DNA of 46,742 bases, taken from JADCGM01 sp943368345 (GTDB taxonomy: Bacteria > Pseudomonadota > Alphaproteobacteria > Sphingomonadales > Sphingomonadaceae). Every line of letters begins with the position of its first letter. Within the stretch, counting starts at the first letter, position 1. A program made the translations under genes and the position numbers. The notes under the pieces were generated by a model that was not told the origin of the DNA, did no database searches, and saw only the letters and a list, made by a program, of their open reading frames with translations. Below are positions 30,414 through 39,063 of this stretch, in pieces. The DNA lies in contig CALRKY020000024.1 in assembly GCA_943368345.1 (NCBI GenBank), positions 1-46,742 of the forward strand. The letters run 5' to 3'.

Positions 30414-30660
30414 CTTTCTCCCTCCGACCCCCCATATGCGCCTCCACAGCGTCGGCAGCCGGTATCGGCCGCATGGTGTGGGTCGCGTGAAGCGCGGGCG
30501 GAGAGACATCCGCCCTTGTGCCCTCCCCTTCAGCCACTGTCCCCTTCATTTGCGCCCCCATTCACGCGGGTCGCCTTACTCCAGCCTGCGTGGGCGCGTC
30601 GTCAATGGTGACGGCTGCTTGTCGCGCGGGCCATCCGCATTTTGCGACTTGAAAGTTATC
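30414..30660 (+). other. Intergenic region before the helicase gene
   Basis: 247 bases with no supported gene. It holds a short hairpin, GGGCGGA/TCCGCCC near 30497-30515, without a T-run. It could be a long 5' leader of the helicase mRNA, as known for cold-shock-controlled DEAD-box genes, but nothing here proves that. An open frame runs through it in phase with the helicase; I think it is chance. Confidence 0.4.
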
Positions 30661-31962
30661 ATGACCCAATTTTCCGACCTGAACCTGTCCGACCCCATCG
30701 CCCGTGCGCTGGCCTCGGAAGGCTATACCACCCCGACGCCGATCCAGGCACAGGCCATCCCGCACGTGCTGGCGGGCCGCGACATTTGCGGCATCGCGCA
30801 GACCGGTACCGGCAAGACCGCGGCGTTCGCGCTGCCGATCCTTCACCGGCTGTCGGCAGACGGCGCCCGCCCGACGCCGCGCCACGGCTGCCGTGTGCTG
30901 GTGCTTGCACCAACTCGCGAGCTTGCCAGCCAGATTGCTGAATCGTTCAGCAATTACGGTAAGTTCCTCAATCTCAGCGTCACCACGGTGTTCGGCGGCG
31001 TGCCGATCAACCGGCAAATCCGCCAGATGGAGCGCGGCGTTGATGTGCTGGTGGCAACGCCTGGCCGACTGCTCGATCTGATTGATCAGCGCGCGATGAC
31101 GCTCGCCCATGTCGAATTCCTGGTGCTCGACGAAGCCGACCAGATGCTCGACCTCGGTTTCATCCACGCGCTGAAACGCATCGTCCCGATGCTGCCGCGC
31201 AAGCGCCAGAGCCTATTCTTTTCGGCGACCATGCCAAAGACCATCTCGGAGCTCGCCGACAAGTTCCTGACCAACCCGGCGCAGGTTGCCGTCGCACCGG
31301 TGGCAACCACCGTGGAACGCGTCGAACAACGCGCTACCTTCGTCAACCAGTCGGAAAAGCAGGCGCTGCTGACGCTCACCCTGCGCGACATGGGCAAGGG
31401 CCGGGTGCTGGTCTTCACCCGCACCAAGCACGGCGCCGACCGCGTCGTCCGCCTGCTCGCAGCCGCTGGCATCGATTCTGCCGCCATCCACGGCAACAAG
31501 AGCCAGCCGCAGCGCGAGCGGGCGCTGGAGGCGTTCAAGTCCGGCCGGACCCCGGTGCTGATCGCCACCGACATTGCAGCGCGCGGCATTGATGTCGACG
31601 GTGTCGAACTGGTGGTGAATTTTGAAATCCCCAATGTGCCGGAACAATATGTCCACCGCATCGGGCGGACCGCCCGAGCTGGCGCTGCTGGTCTGGCAAT
31701 CTCGTTCGTCGCCGATGATGAACGGCCCTACCTGCGCGATATCGAAAAGCTGACCCGCCAGAAGCTCGAAATGGCCCCGTTGCCGCAGAATTTCATGGCC
31801 GAGGTTGCCAAGGTGAAAGCCCTGCGTCCGGCCCCGGCGGCGGAACCCGAGGAACGGTCCTTCCATGCCCGCCCCGGTCAACGCGGTCGGCCCAACGGCG
31901 GTCGCAAGGCCGGTGTCACCGTCCACGCCGGTGGCCAGCGCCGGTTCGGGCGTGCCCGCTAG
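30661..31962 (+). CDS. rhlE: DEAD-box RNA helicase (RhlE-like)
   Basis: 433 residues from the ATG at 30661. Q motif (GYTTPTPIQAQAIP), Walker A AQTGTGKT (46-53), DEAD box VLDEADQML, SAT motif SLFFSATMP, and the helicase C motifs VLVFTRTKHGADR, ATDIAARGIDV and YVHRIGRTARAG are all present. The C-terminal tail is basic and Gly/Arg-rich, typical of RhlE-type helicases acting in ribosome assembly and mRNA turnover at low temperature. The longer open frame to 30370 lacks homology and was not used. Confidence 0.92.
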   Translation: MTQFSDLNLSDPIARALASEGYTTPTPIQAQAIPHVLAGRDICGIAQTGTGKTAAFALPILHRLSADGARPTPRHGCRVLVLAPTRELASQIAESFSNYGKFLNLSVTTVFGGVPINRQIRQMERGVDVLVATPGRLLDLIDQRAMTLAHVEFLVLDEADQMLDLGFIHALKRIVPMLPRKRQSLFFSATMPKTISELADKFLTNPAQVAVAPVATTVERVEQRATFVNQSEKQALLTLTLRDMGKGRVLVFTRTKHGADRVVRLLAAAGIDSAAIHGNKSQPQRERALEAFKSGRTPVLIATDIAARGIDVDGVELVVNFEIPNVPEQYVHRIGRTARAGAAGLAISFVADDERPYLRDIEKLTRQKLEMAPLPQNFMAEVAKVKALRPAPAAEPEERSFHARPGQRGRPNGGRKAGVTVHAGGQRRFGRAR

Positions 31963-31990
31963 ACTTGCGGCGCTGACCGAGAATCGCCAT

Positions 31991-32014
31991 CCTCTCCCGT
32001 GTACGCGGGAGAGG
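31991..32014 (+). repeat. Hairpin covering the gpx ribosome binding site
   Basis: CCTCTCCCG, a six-base loop TGTACG, then CGGGAGAGG: a perfect 9-bp stem. The 3' arm contains the GGGAGAGG Shine-Dalgarno sequence of the glutathione peroxidase gene, whose ATG is at 32023. The palindrome also resembles short dispersed sphingomonad repeats, so a regulatory role is not certain. Confidence 0.6.
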
Positions 32015-32022
32015 AACCGGCC

Positions 32023-32502
32023 ATGACCGACATTTATGATTTCACCGTCACCACCATCGACGGCAAGGAACAGTCGCTCGCCGATTTTCGCGGCAAGCCA
32101 ATGCTCATCGTCAACACGGCGAGCAAATGCGGCTTCACCCCGCAATATGAGGGTCTGGAAAAGCTGCACGAGGAATTTTCCGGCGACGGCCTCGCTGTGC
32201 TCGGCTTCCCGTGCAACCAGTTTGGCGCACAGGAGCCGGGCGATGCCGCCGAAATCGCGAACTTCTGTTCGCTCACCTATGACGTGAAATTCCCGATGTT
32301 TGCCAAAGTGGAGGTCAACGGTTCCGGCACCCATCCGCTTTGGAAATATCTGAAAAGCAAAGCGCGCGGCCTCCTCGGGACCGAGGGTATCAAGTGGAAT
32401 TTCACCAAATTCCTCGTCGACCGCGACGGCAATGTCATCGAACGCTTCGCCCCGGCCATCCGCCCCGAAGCCCTGCGCAGCAATATCAAGAAGCTGCTTT
32501 AG
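32023..32502 (+). CDS. Glutathione peroxidase-family thiol peroxidase
   Basis: 159 residues. Peroxidatic C36 (NTASKCGFTPQ), second cysteine C64 (GFPCNQFGAQE) and C82, plus W125/N126 (KWNFTKFLVD), match the non-selenium GPx family, which in bacteria often uses thioredoxin. It reduces peroxides in the cytoplasm. The start is set by ATG with GAGAGGA upstream; that site is inside a hairpin. Its stop overlaps the eda stop on the other strand. Confidence 0.94.
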   Translation: MTDIYDFTVTTIDGKEQSLADFRGKPMLIVNTASKCGFTPQYEGLEKLHEEFSGDGLAVLGFPCNQFGAQEPGDAAEIANFCSLTYDVKFPMFAKVEVNGSGTHPLWKYLKSKARGLLGTEGIKWNFTKFLVDRDGNVIERFAPAIRPEALRSNIKKLL

Positions 32503-33107
32503 CTGAGGCGCGCGACCGCTTCGGCGGCCTTCTCACGGATTTGATCGGGCGTGTCCGTTGGTCCGACCAGCCAGCTACCGCCGACGCACAGGACTGACGG
32601 CAGGGCCAGCCAAGCTGCGGCGCTGTCCACAGTAATCCCACCAGTTGGGCAGAATCGTGCCGCTCCAAACGGGGCTGACAGGGCCTGCAACGCCTTTAGA
32701 CCGCCTGACGCCTCCGCCGGGAAAAATTTGAACCGGTCGAGACCAAGGTCGAGTCCGCGCATGATATCACCCGCATTGGCGATCCCCGGCAGGAAGGGAA
32801 TATCACGGTCAATCGCGGCCTTTGCCAGCGGCTCGGTCAAGCCGGGACTGACGATGAACCGCGCGCCAGCCGCCTGCGCCGCATCGAGATCGCGGGGGTT
32901 GAGGACCGTTCCCGCCCCCACCACCGCGCCGTTGACCTTCGACATTTCGCGAATAACATCAAGTGCTGCCGGGGTTCGCAATGTCACCTCCAGCGCGGGC
33001 AGCCCGCCGGCCACCAGGGCTTCGGCAATGGGTCCGGCCTGTGCCACATCATGAATAACCAGCACCGGGATCACGGGGGCGAGCCGCATGACCTGTTCGA
33101 CATTCAT
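32499..33107 (-). CDS. eda: KDPG aldolase (Entner-Doudoroff)
   Basis: 202 residues. It splits 2-keto-3-deoxy-6-phosphogluconate into pyruvate and glyceraldehyde 3-phosphate. The Schiff-base lysine is in RFKFFPAEASGG, and the catalytic glutamate in LEVTLRTP. I use the ATG at 33107, which shares one base with the glk stop (TGATG). It is the last gene of the zwf-pgl-edd-glk-eda operon. Confidence 0.95.
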   Translation of the reverse strand: MNVEQVMRLAPVIPVLVIHDVAQAGPIAEALVAGGLPALEVTLRTPAALDVIREMSKVNGAVVGAGTVLNPRDLDAAQAAGARFIVSPGLTEPLAKAAIDRDIPFLPGIANAGDIMRGLDLGLDRFKFFPAEASGGLKALQALSAPFGAARFCPTGGITVDSAAAWLALPSVLCVGGSWLVGPTDTPDQIREKAAEAVARLS

Positions 33108-34072
33108 CAACGATACTCCCCGGCAAAGGCGGCTGCGGCTCCGTATAGGCCAGGCTGCGGGTGTGTAACGATCCGCACTGGAATCCCGGCCATTCGTGCT
33201 TCATACCGACCCTTGGCGGCGAACCGCTGGACAAATCCCGACCGCGGCAGGTGGCCGGCCAGCCGCTGACCAAGACCACCGGCAATAACCACGGCCGTCC
33301 CGCCCTGCGCGAGCGCGATATCACCTGCAACACTGCCAAGCGTCATGCAAAATCGGTCGAGTGCAGCCGCAGCCCGACTGTCCGACCCGGCGAGCGCCAG
33401 AGTCCACAGCGCCTGAACCTCCTGCACGGGTACAGTCCGACCGTCCATCGCTGCCAGAACGTCATGGATGGCAACAAGCCCCGGCCCAGACAGGATACGC
33501 TCAACCGAAACGCGGTCGTGAAGCTGCCGCAAGCGGGCCAGCAGGGCGTCCTCCAGTGTGTCGAGCGGCGCGAAGTCGATATGCCCCCCTTCAGTCGCGA
33601 CGATGTGGCTGCGACCGTTGCGGCGGAATATTTGGGCTACGCCAAGCCCGGTCCCGGGACCGACAATGCTGATCACCTCATCCGGTCCGAATGCGCGGTT
33701 GGGTCCACAAATATGCGCCAGATGCTCAGACCCCAGGCTGGCGATGGCGTGGCCAACGGCTGCGAAGTCGTTGATCAATATGTGTCGATCGAGACCCAGA
33801 GACTCGCCAATTTGCGCAGGGCGGAGACTCCAGGGATTGTTGGTGAACTTGAGCACCTCCCCGTCGACCGGGCAGGCAACCGCCAAAGCAGCGGCTCGTG
33901 GAACCGGACGCCCAGCCCGCGCACGATATGTTTCCCAGGCGGTTTGCAGGCTGGCATGGTCAGCAGTTTTCAAGGTCACCGGCTCACTCAGCGTGATGAC
34001 TCGACCATCCGCCACCTCGGCAAGCGCAAAGCGGGCATGTGTCCCGCCAATATCGACGGCGACAAGCTCCAT
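33107..34072 (-). CDS. glk: Glucokinase
   Basis: 321 residues of the bacterial hexokinase-type (ROK-independent) glucokinase family. ATP-binding DIGGTHARFALAE at the N-terminus, the sugar-site INDFAAVGHA and GPGTGLGVAQ are present. It phosphorylates glucose with ATP to feed Zwf. Start shares one base with the edd stop (TAATG). Confidence 0.95.
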   Translation of the reverse strand: MELVAVDIGGTHARFALAEVADGRVITLSEPVTLKTADHASLQTAWETYRARAGRPVPRAAALAVACPVDGEVLKFTNNPWSLRPAQIGESLGLDRHILINDFAAVGHAIASLGSEHLAHICGPNRAFGPDEVISIVGPGTGLGVAQIFRRNGRSHIVATEGGHIDFAPLDTLEDALLARLRQLHDRVSVERILSGPGLVAIHDVLAAMDGRTVPVQEVQALWTLALAGSDSRAAAALDRFCMTLGSVAGDIALAQGGTAVVIAGGLGQRLAGHLPRSGFVQRFAAKGRYEARMAGIPVRIVTHPQPGLYGAAAAFAGEYR

Positions 34073-35892
34073 TACAGCCCCGCAGCCGTGAGCATGGCAG
34101 AGGCGCCGTGCTCGGCATCATCGGCCCCGTGCCGCATCAGGGCGAACAATTCGCGCCCGGTTCCGTCCAACGCGGGCTGAGCAGCAGCGGGCGGGCGTGC
34201 GGCGAACACAGAATCGTCCACCAACACCGACAGTTCCCCCCGGTGGGCGCAGAGCCGGACTACGTCGCCGTCGCGCAGCCGCGACAGCGGGCCACCGCCA
34301 ACCGCTTCCGGGCTAACATGGATCGCAGCCGGAACCTTGCCGGATGCCCCGGACATCCGCCCGTCGGTCACCAGCGCCACCCGGTAACCCCGGTCCTGTA
34401 GCACCCCAAGCGACGGGGTCAGCTTGTGCAGTTCCGGCATCCCGTTGGCGCGCGGCCCCTGAAACCGCACGACCACAACCACATCGCGGTCGAGTTCCCC
34501 GGCCTTGAACGCCCGTACAACCGCGTCCTGATCGGTGAACACCCGAACCGGTGCCTCGATGGTCCACCGCTCCCCAGCAACCGCACTGGTCTTGAACGTC
34601 GCACGGCCAAGGTTGCCGCTGACTAGCCGCATCCCGCCGTCCGGCGCAAAAGGTGCAGTTGCGGGCCGCAACATGCTGTCATCAACGGACTGGTGCGGGA
34701 CATCGCCCCACGACAGCTTCTCCCCGGAAAGCATCGCGGGCTTGGCATAGTCGCCAAGATCGACGCCCGCGACGGTCAGGATGTCCCGGTGCAGCAACCC
34801 GGCCTCCAGCAGGGTGGCAATGACAAACGCCATGCCCCCCGCCGCGTGGAAGTGGTTCACATCGCCCGGACCGTTGGGATAGACCCGCGCGACCAGCGGC
34901 ACGACCGCCGACAGCCGGTCGATATCAGTCCAGTCAATCCGGATTCCGGCGGCTCTGGCTATCGCCGGGATGTGGATCGCATGATTGGTCGATCCACCGG
35001 TCGCCAGCAACCCGACGGCGGCATTGACGATGGCCTTTTCGTCGATGCAGCGCCCCAGTGGTCGGTAGTCTGCCCCGTCCCAACCAATCGCAGCGAGCCG
35101 GTGCACTGCCGCACGCGTCAATTCCTGCCTCAGCTTGGTCCCTGGATTGACAAAGGCAGCGCCGGGCATGTGCAGGCCCATCACCTCCATCATCATCTGG
35201 TTGGAATTGGCAGTGCCATAAAATGTGCAGGTGCCCGCACCGTGATAGCTCGCCGCCTCGGCTTCCAGGAGTTCCTCGCGTCCGGCCTTGCCCTCGGCAA
35301 AAAGCTGGCGAACCCGCTGCTTCTCCTTGTTGGCAAGGCCCGATGGCATAGGGCCAGCGGGGACCAGGATCGCCGGCAAATGTCCGAACCGCAGCGCACC
35401 GATCAGCAGGCCGGGCACGATCTTGTCACAAATGCCGAGCAAGGCAGCGCCTTCGAACATGCCGTGGCTCAGCGCGACAGCGGTCGATAGGGCGATGGCA
35501 TCGCGGCTGAACAGCGATAATTCCATGCCGCGTTGGCCCTGGGTCACCCCGTCGCACATCGCCGGGACACCGCCTGCGACCTGCGCCGTTGCACCAACCT
35601 CCCGGGCAAAAATCTTCATCTGCTCCGGATATCGACCATAAGGTTGATGCGCCGACAGCATGTCGTTGAAGGCGGTGACGATGCCAAGATTGGGAGCATG
35701 ACCTCCCCGGATGGCGGCCTTGTCCTCGCCAGATGCTGCAAACCCATGCGCCAGGTTCCCGCAGGACAGGCTCGGCCGGTCGACGCCGCCGTCCCGCTCC
35801 CGGGCAATCAGCTCAAGATAGCGTTCCCGACCGGGGCGTGACCGCTCGACGACCCGCGCAGTGACCGCGTCGACTTCAGGATGCAATGTCAT
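34072..35892 (-). CDS. edd: 6-Phosphogluconate dehydratase
   Basis: 606 residues, the usual size of the IlvD/Edd family. It converts 6-phosphogluconate to KDPG with a 4Fe-4S cluster. Family lines include MCDGVTQGQRGMELSLFSRD, GICDKIVPGLLIGALRFGHLP and LVTDGRMSGASGKVPAAIHV. It overlaps pgl (ATGA) and glk (1 base), so all five enzymes are translated in close coupling. Confidence 0.96.
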   Translation of the reverse strand: MTLHPEVDAVTARVVERSRPGRERYLELIARERDGGVDRPSLSCGNLAHGFAASGEDKAAIRGGHAPNLGIVTAFNDMLSAHQPYGRYPEQMKIFAREVGATAQVAGGVPAMCDGVTQGQRGMELSLFSRDAIALSTAVALSHGMFEGAALLGICDKIVPGLLIGALRFGHLPAILVPAGPMPSGLANKEKQRVRQLFAEGKAGREELLEAEAASYHGAGTCTFYGTANSNQMMMEVMGLHMPGAAFVNPGTKLRQELTRAAVHRLAAIGWDGADYRPLGRCIDEKAIVNAAVGLLATGGSTNHAIHIPAIARAAGIRIDWTDIDRLSAVVPLVARVYPNGPGDVNHFHAAGGMAFVIATLLEAGLLHRDILTVAGVDLGDYAKPAMLSGEKLSWGDVPHQSVDDSMLRPATAPFAPDGGMRLVSGNLGRATFKTSAVAGERWTIEAPVRVFTDQDAVVRAFKAGELDRDVVVVVRFQGPRANGMPELHKLTPSLGVLQDRGYRVALVTDGRMSGASGKVPAAIHVSPEAVGGGPLSRLRDGDVVRLCAHRGELSVLVDDSVFAARPPAAAQPALDGTGRELFALMRHGADDAEHGASAMLTAAGL

Positions 35893-36500
35893 GCCTCACT
35901 CCAGAAGACCTGGACCGGTTGGCGTGCAGCCCGGATCAGTTGGGCAATCGGCAAATCGGAATCGCCACCAATGGCCGCCTCCAGCAGCGCTCGTTTCTCT
36001 TGCCCGCGGATCACCAGAATCAAGTCCTGCGCCGCCAGCAAAGCCGCCATGTTGAACGAATATCGGTCAAAGGGAGCCTCCGGTGGAAGCGGATCGGGAC
36101 TGACCTCGACAACGGCGGGCCGGTCATTGGCTCCCATTGCTGTGCCGGGAAACAGGGAGGCGATGTGGCCATCCAGCCCCATGCCGAGCCAAACCAGATC
36201 GAACGGAGCCACCGCCATGCCCGGTGACATCGGCAGGACGCAGGCGGATGTCGGGGCAAAGGCCCGGGTCAGTGCGCCGAAATTGCTGGCCGGATGCTCT
36301 TCCGGAACACGGCGCTCGTCAGTTGGCACGATCTCGACGCCAGCCCATGGTAGGCCACGCGCCGCAAGCAGGGTGAGGATCGACGTCACAGTCTTCCCGC
36401 CCGAAATGGCGAGCGACGTGCAGCCACGGTTAACCGCAGTCGCCACATGATCGGCCACTGCCACGTCATTGCCGCGTTCCGCCCACATGACCCGGTTCAT
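35889..36500 (-). CDS. pgl: 6-Phosphogluconolactonase (DevB type)
   Basis: 203 residues, slightly short for the family. SLAISGGKTV (sugar-phosphate binding), VPTDERRVPEEHPASNF and WLGMGLDGHIASLFPG carry the conserved residues of DevB-type lactonases, which hydrolyse 6-phosphogluconolactone made by Zwf. It starts nine bases after the zwf stop and overlaps edd by four bases. Confidence 0.95.
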   Translation of the reverse strand: MNRVMWAERGNDVAVADHVATAVNRGCTSLAISGGKTVTSILTLLAARGLPWAGVEIVPTDERRVPEEHPASNFGALTRAFAPTSACVLPMSPGMAVAPFDLVWLGMGLDGHIASLFPGTAMGANDRPAVVEVSPDPLPPEAPFDRYSFNMAALLAAQDLILVIRGQEKRALLEAAIGGDSDLPIAQLIRAARQPVQVFWSEA

Positions 36501-36509
36501 GGCAACCGG

Positions 36510-37967
36510 TCAGTCATGCCAGCTGACACCGTCGCGTTCGGTCAGCGCAATCGCTGCCGACGGCCCCCAGGTTCCCGCCGCATAGGATTTTGGTGTCATG
36601 GCATTGGCCTTCCAACCGGCGCGGATGCCGTCGATCCAGTCCCACTGCGCCTCCACTTCGTCGCGGCGGACGAACAGGGTCGGATCGCCCTCGACCAGGT
36701 CGAGCAGCAGCCGTTCATAGGCAATGCGCCGCCGGGTATCGGAAAAGGCATTGGCCATCCCGAGGTCCAGCGGAACTTCGCGGAGCCGGAATCCTTCCCG
36801 GTCCAGCCCGGGCTGTTTCGCCATCATCAACAGCCGGACATTTTCCTCCGGCTGAAGCTGGATGTGCAATTTATTGGGCTGCAGCACCGCGCCGCGACTG
36901 GCGAAGATCGAATGCGGCACGCCCTTGAACTGGATCATGATCTCCGACTGGCGCGCCGGAAGCCGCTTTCCGGTTCGAAGGTAAAAGGGCACGCCCTTCC
37001 AGCGCCAATTGTCGACATGGGCTTTCAACGCCACAAACGTCTCGGTGTCGGACTTGCGCCCCAGCTCATCGGCATAGCCCGCGACCGGTGCGCCCGCGAC
37101 CGCGCCCTTGGCATATTGGCCGATGACGCTGTGCCCGCCAGCCGTGTGCCGGTCGATTGGGCGAAGTGATCGCAGCACCTTCACTTTTTCATCGCGCACT
37201 GCGGTTCCGGTGAACTGCGCCGGGGCCTCCATCGCCACCAGCGACAACAATTGCAGCATATGGTTCTGCACCATGTCCCGCAGCGCCCCGGCCCCGTCGT
37301 AGAAGCCGACGCGCCCCTCAAGGCCTACTGTCTCCGAAACGGTGATCTGGACGTTGTCGATGCCACTGGCGTTCCACAGAGGCTCGAACAGGCTGTTGCC
37401 AAAGCGCAGCGCCAGCAGGTTCTGAACGGTTTCCTTGCCGAGATAATGGTCGATCCGGAAGGTCCGGCTCTCCGGAAAGGCAATTGCCACCGCGTCATTG
37501 ATTTCGCGGGAGGAGGCAAGGTCGGTACCGAGCGGCTTTTCGAGCGCCAAGCGGGCCGTGTCATCGGCAAGTCCGGACGACTGCAATCCGCGAATGGTTG
37601 CTTCAAACAATGTTGGAGCAGTCGACAGGAAGATCGACAAGGCCCGGGGTGCAGGCCCGACCGCTTTTGCCAAGGGCCCAAAGGCGTCCGGATTGCTGAC
37701 ATCGACCGGCACATAGTCCAGGCGGTCGATGAACCGCTTCATCTCGGTTGGCCCGCGCCGCGTGGCCTCGACATATTTCTCGATGGACCGGGTCGCCGCC
37801 TCCTTGAACGCCGCCGACGTGATCTCGGAGCGCGCCGTACCGACAATCCGCAGCGATTTCGGCAGCAAGCCGTCGCCGCAGAGGCCGAACAGGGACGGCA
37901 GCAACATGCGCTGGGCAAGGTCGCCGGTGGCACCGAACAGTAATAGTGTCGCTTGGCTCTCAGGCAA
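36510..37967 (-). CDS. zwf: Glucose-6-phosphate 1-dehydrogenase
   Basis: 485 residues. The N-terminal nucleotide-binding motif LLFGATGDLAQRML and active-site signature FRIDHYLGKETVQNLLALR are intact. It oxidises glucose 6-phosphate and makes NAD(P)H. The start is TTG at 37967: GGAGG lies seven bases upstream and no in-frame ATG or GTG precedes it. It is the first gene of the Entner-Doudoroff operon; I could not find a convincing promoter in the 117 bases before it. Confidence 0.95.
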   Translation of the reverse strand: MPESQATLLLFGATGDLAQRMLLPSLFGLCGDGLLPKSLRIVGTARSEITSAAFKEAATRSIEKYVEATRRGPTEMKRFIDRLDYVPVDVSNPDAFGPLAKAVGPAPRALSIFLSTAPTLFEATIRGLQSSGLADDTARLALEKPLGTDLASSREINDAVAIAFPESRTFRIDHYLGKETVQNLLALRFGNSLFEPLWNASGIDNVQITVSETVGLEGRVGFYDGAGALRDMVQNHMLQLLSLVAMEAPAQFTGTAVRDEKVKVLRSLRPIDRHTAGGHSVIGQYAKGAVAGAPVAGYADELGRKSDTETFVALKAHVDNWRWKGVPFYLRTGKRLPARQSEIMIQFKGVPHSIFASRGAVLQPNKLHIQLQPEENVRLLMMAKQPGLDREGFRLREVPLDLGMANAFSDTRRRIAYERLLLDLVEGDPTLFVRRDEVEAQWDWIDGIRAGWKANAMTPKSYAAGTWGPSAAIALTERDGVSWHD

Positions 37968-38084
37968 TTCACATCCTCCGACGACGGGGTTCGCGGCTGT
38001 GGTGACTACAGCATGAACGGCGCTGTGCCACGCCCCGAATGGTCAATATCGCATGTCGCTGGCTTGGGCGACTAGGGTCAGGAC

Positions 38085-38975
38085 CTAAACCCGCGCCTGC
38101 CCTTCAAACACCGGCACACACAATCCAGCGACACTGGCGCGGATTTCACCGCCTCGCCGGTGCGCCGTGATCCTCAGACGGCTTGGACGGCCCATTTCGA
38201 CACCCTGAACTACCTCATAGGCCAAATGATCCGCGTCGGTCAGCGACAGCCGGAGTGCGCCGAGCGCGGCGTTGGCGCTGCCTGTCGCAGGGTCCTCCCA
38301 CGTGCCAGCAAGCGGTGCAAACATCCGGGCCCGAACAACGTCACCATCAAGCGCATAGGCAAGGATCGACAGCCGCTCCCCGTCCTCATTCCGCGACGCG
38401 GCGGTGCGCTGAAAGGCCGGCATATCCGGTGCGGCGCGGGAGAGGGCCGCTCCGCCGACTTCCGCCAGCACAAAATCGATCCCAACCGATGCCCGGACCG
38501 GTCGGTGGCGATCAACGACCACCTCCGCCGTGTCGATACCAAGGCACGCAGCGATCTCGTCCACTGGCAATTCACCAAGCAGTTGCAGGGGTTGCGGCGC
38601 ATCAATCTCTGCCCCGACAACCCGGCCATCGGCACGGATCAGTCGTACTTCCACCAACCCCGCCAGTTCCTCAAACCGGAGAATGTCGCCAAGCGCCGGG
38701 TTCGCGGCGGCGAGCACATAGGCCGTCCCGACATTGGGATGACCGGCAAATGGCATTTCGGAAAGCCGGTTGAAAATCCGGACTCGGGCGGTGTTTGCCG
38801 CATCGCGGGGCGGCAGCACGAAGGTTGTTTCGCTATAGTTCATTTCCGCCGCCAGCGCCTGCATCTCGGCGTCTGACAGCCCCTCGGCGCTGGTGAAGAC
38901 CGCCAGTTGGTTGCCGCTGAACCGCTGATCGGTGAACACATCAACGGTGGTGAAGGGGTAGGCGCGATCACTCAT
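38085..38975 (-). CDS. PhzF-family isomerase-like protein
   Basis: 296 residues from the ATG at 38975 (GGAG upstream). The fold signature VDVFTDQRFSGNQLAVF, the catalytic glutamate of MNYSETTFVLPP (E near 44) and the second-half EDPATGSANAALGAL loop match PhzF/YddE proteins, which isomerise phenazine precursors or related compounds. No phenazine genes are nearby, so the substrate is unknown. Confidence 0.92.
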   Translation of the reverse strand: MSDRAYPFTTVDVFTDQRFSGNQLAVFTSAEGLSDAEMQALAAEMNYSETTFVLPPRDAANTARVRIFNRLSEMPFAGHPNVGTAYVLAAANPALGDILRFEELAGLVEVRLIRADGRVVGAEIDAPQPLQLLGELPVDEIAACLGIDTAEVVVDRHRPVRASVGIDFVLAEVGGAALSRAAPDMPAFQRTAASRNEDGERLSILAYALDGDVVRARMFAPLAGTWEDPATGSANAALGALRLSLTDADHLAYEVVQGVEMGRPSRLRITAHRRGGEIRASVAGLCVPVFEGQARV

Positions 38976-39063
38976 CAATTCACTCCGCCGATGACAGGGA
39001 TTGGAAAGCCACCTCAGCATAATGGCATTGCACTTTTTGGCCAGTCGGTGCTCAAAATGTCCG

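Noticed and set aside
30370..30660. N-terminal extension of the helicase by 97 codons
   Set aside because: RhlE-type helicases begin close to the Q motif, and the extension has no homology-like features and overlaps the preceding gene.
31213..32334. 373-codon open frame on the minus strand opposite the helicase and gpx
   Set aside because: Opposite two strong genes and without recognisable domains.
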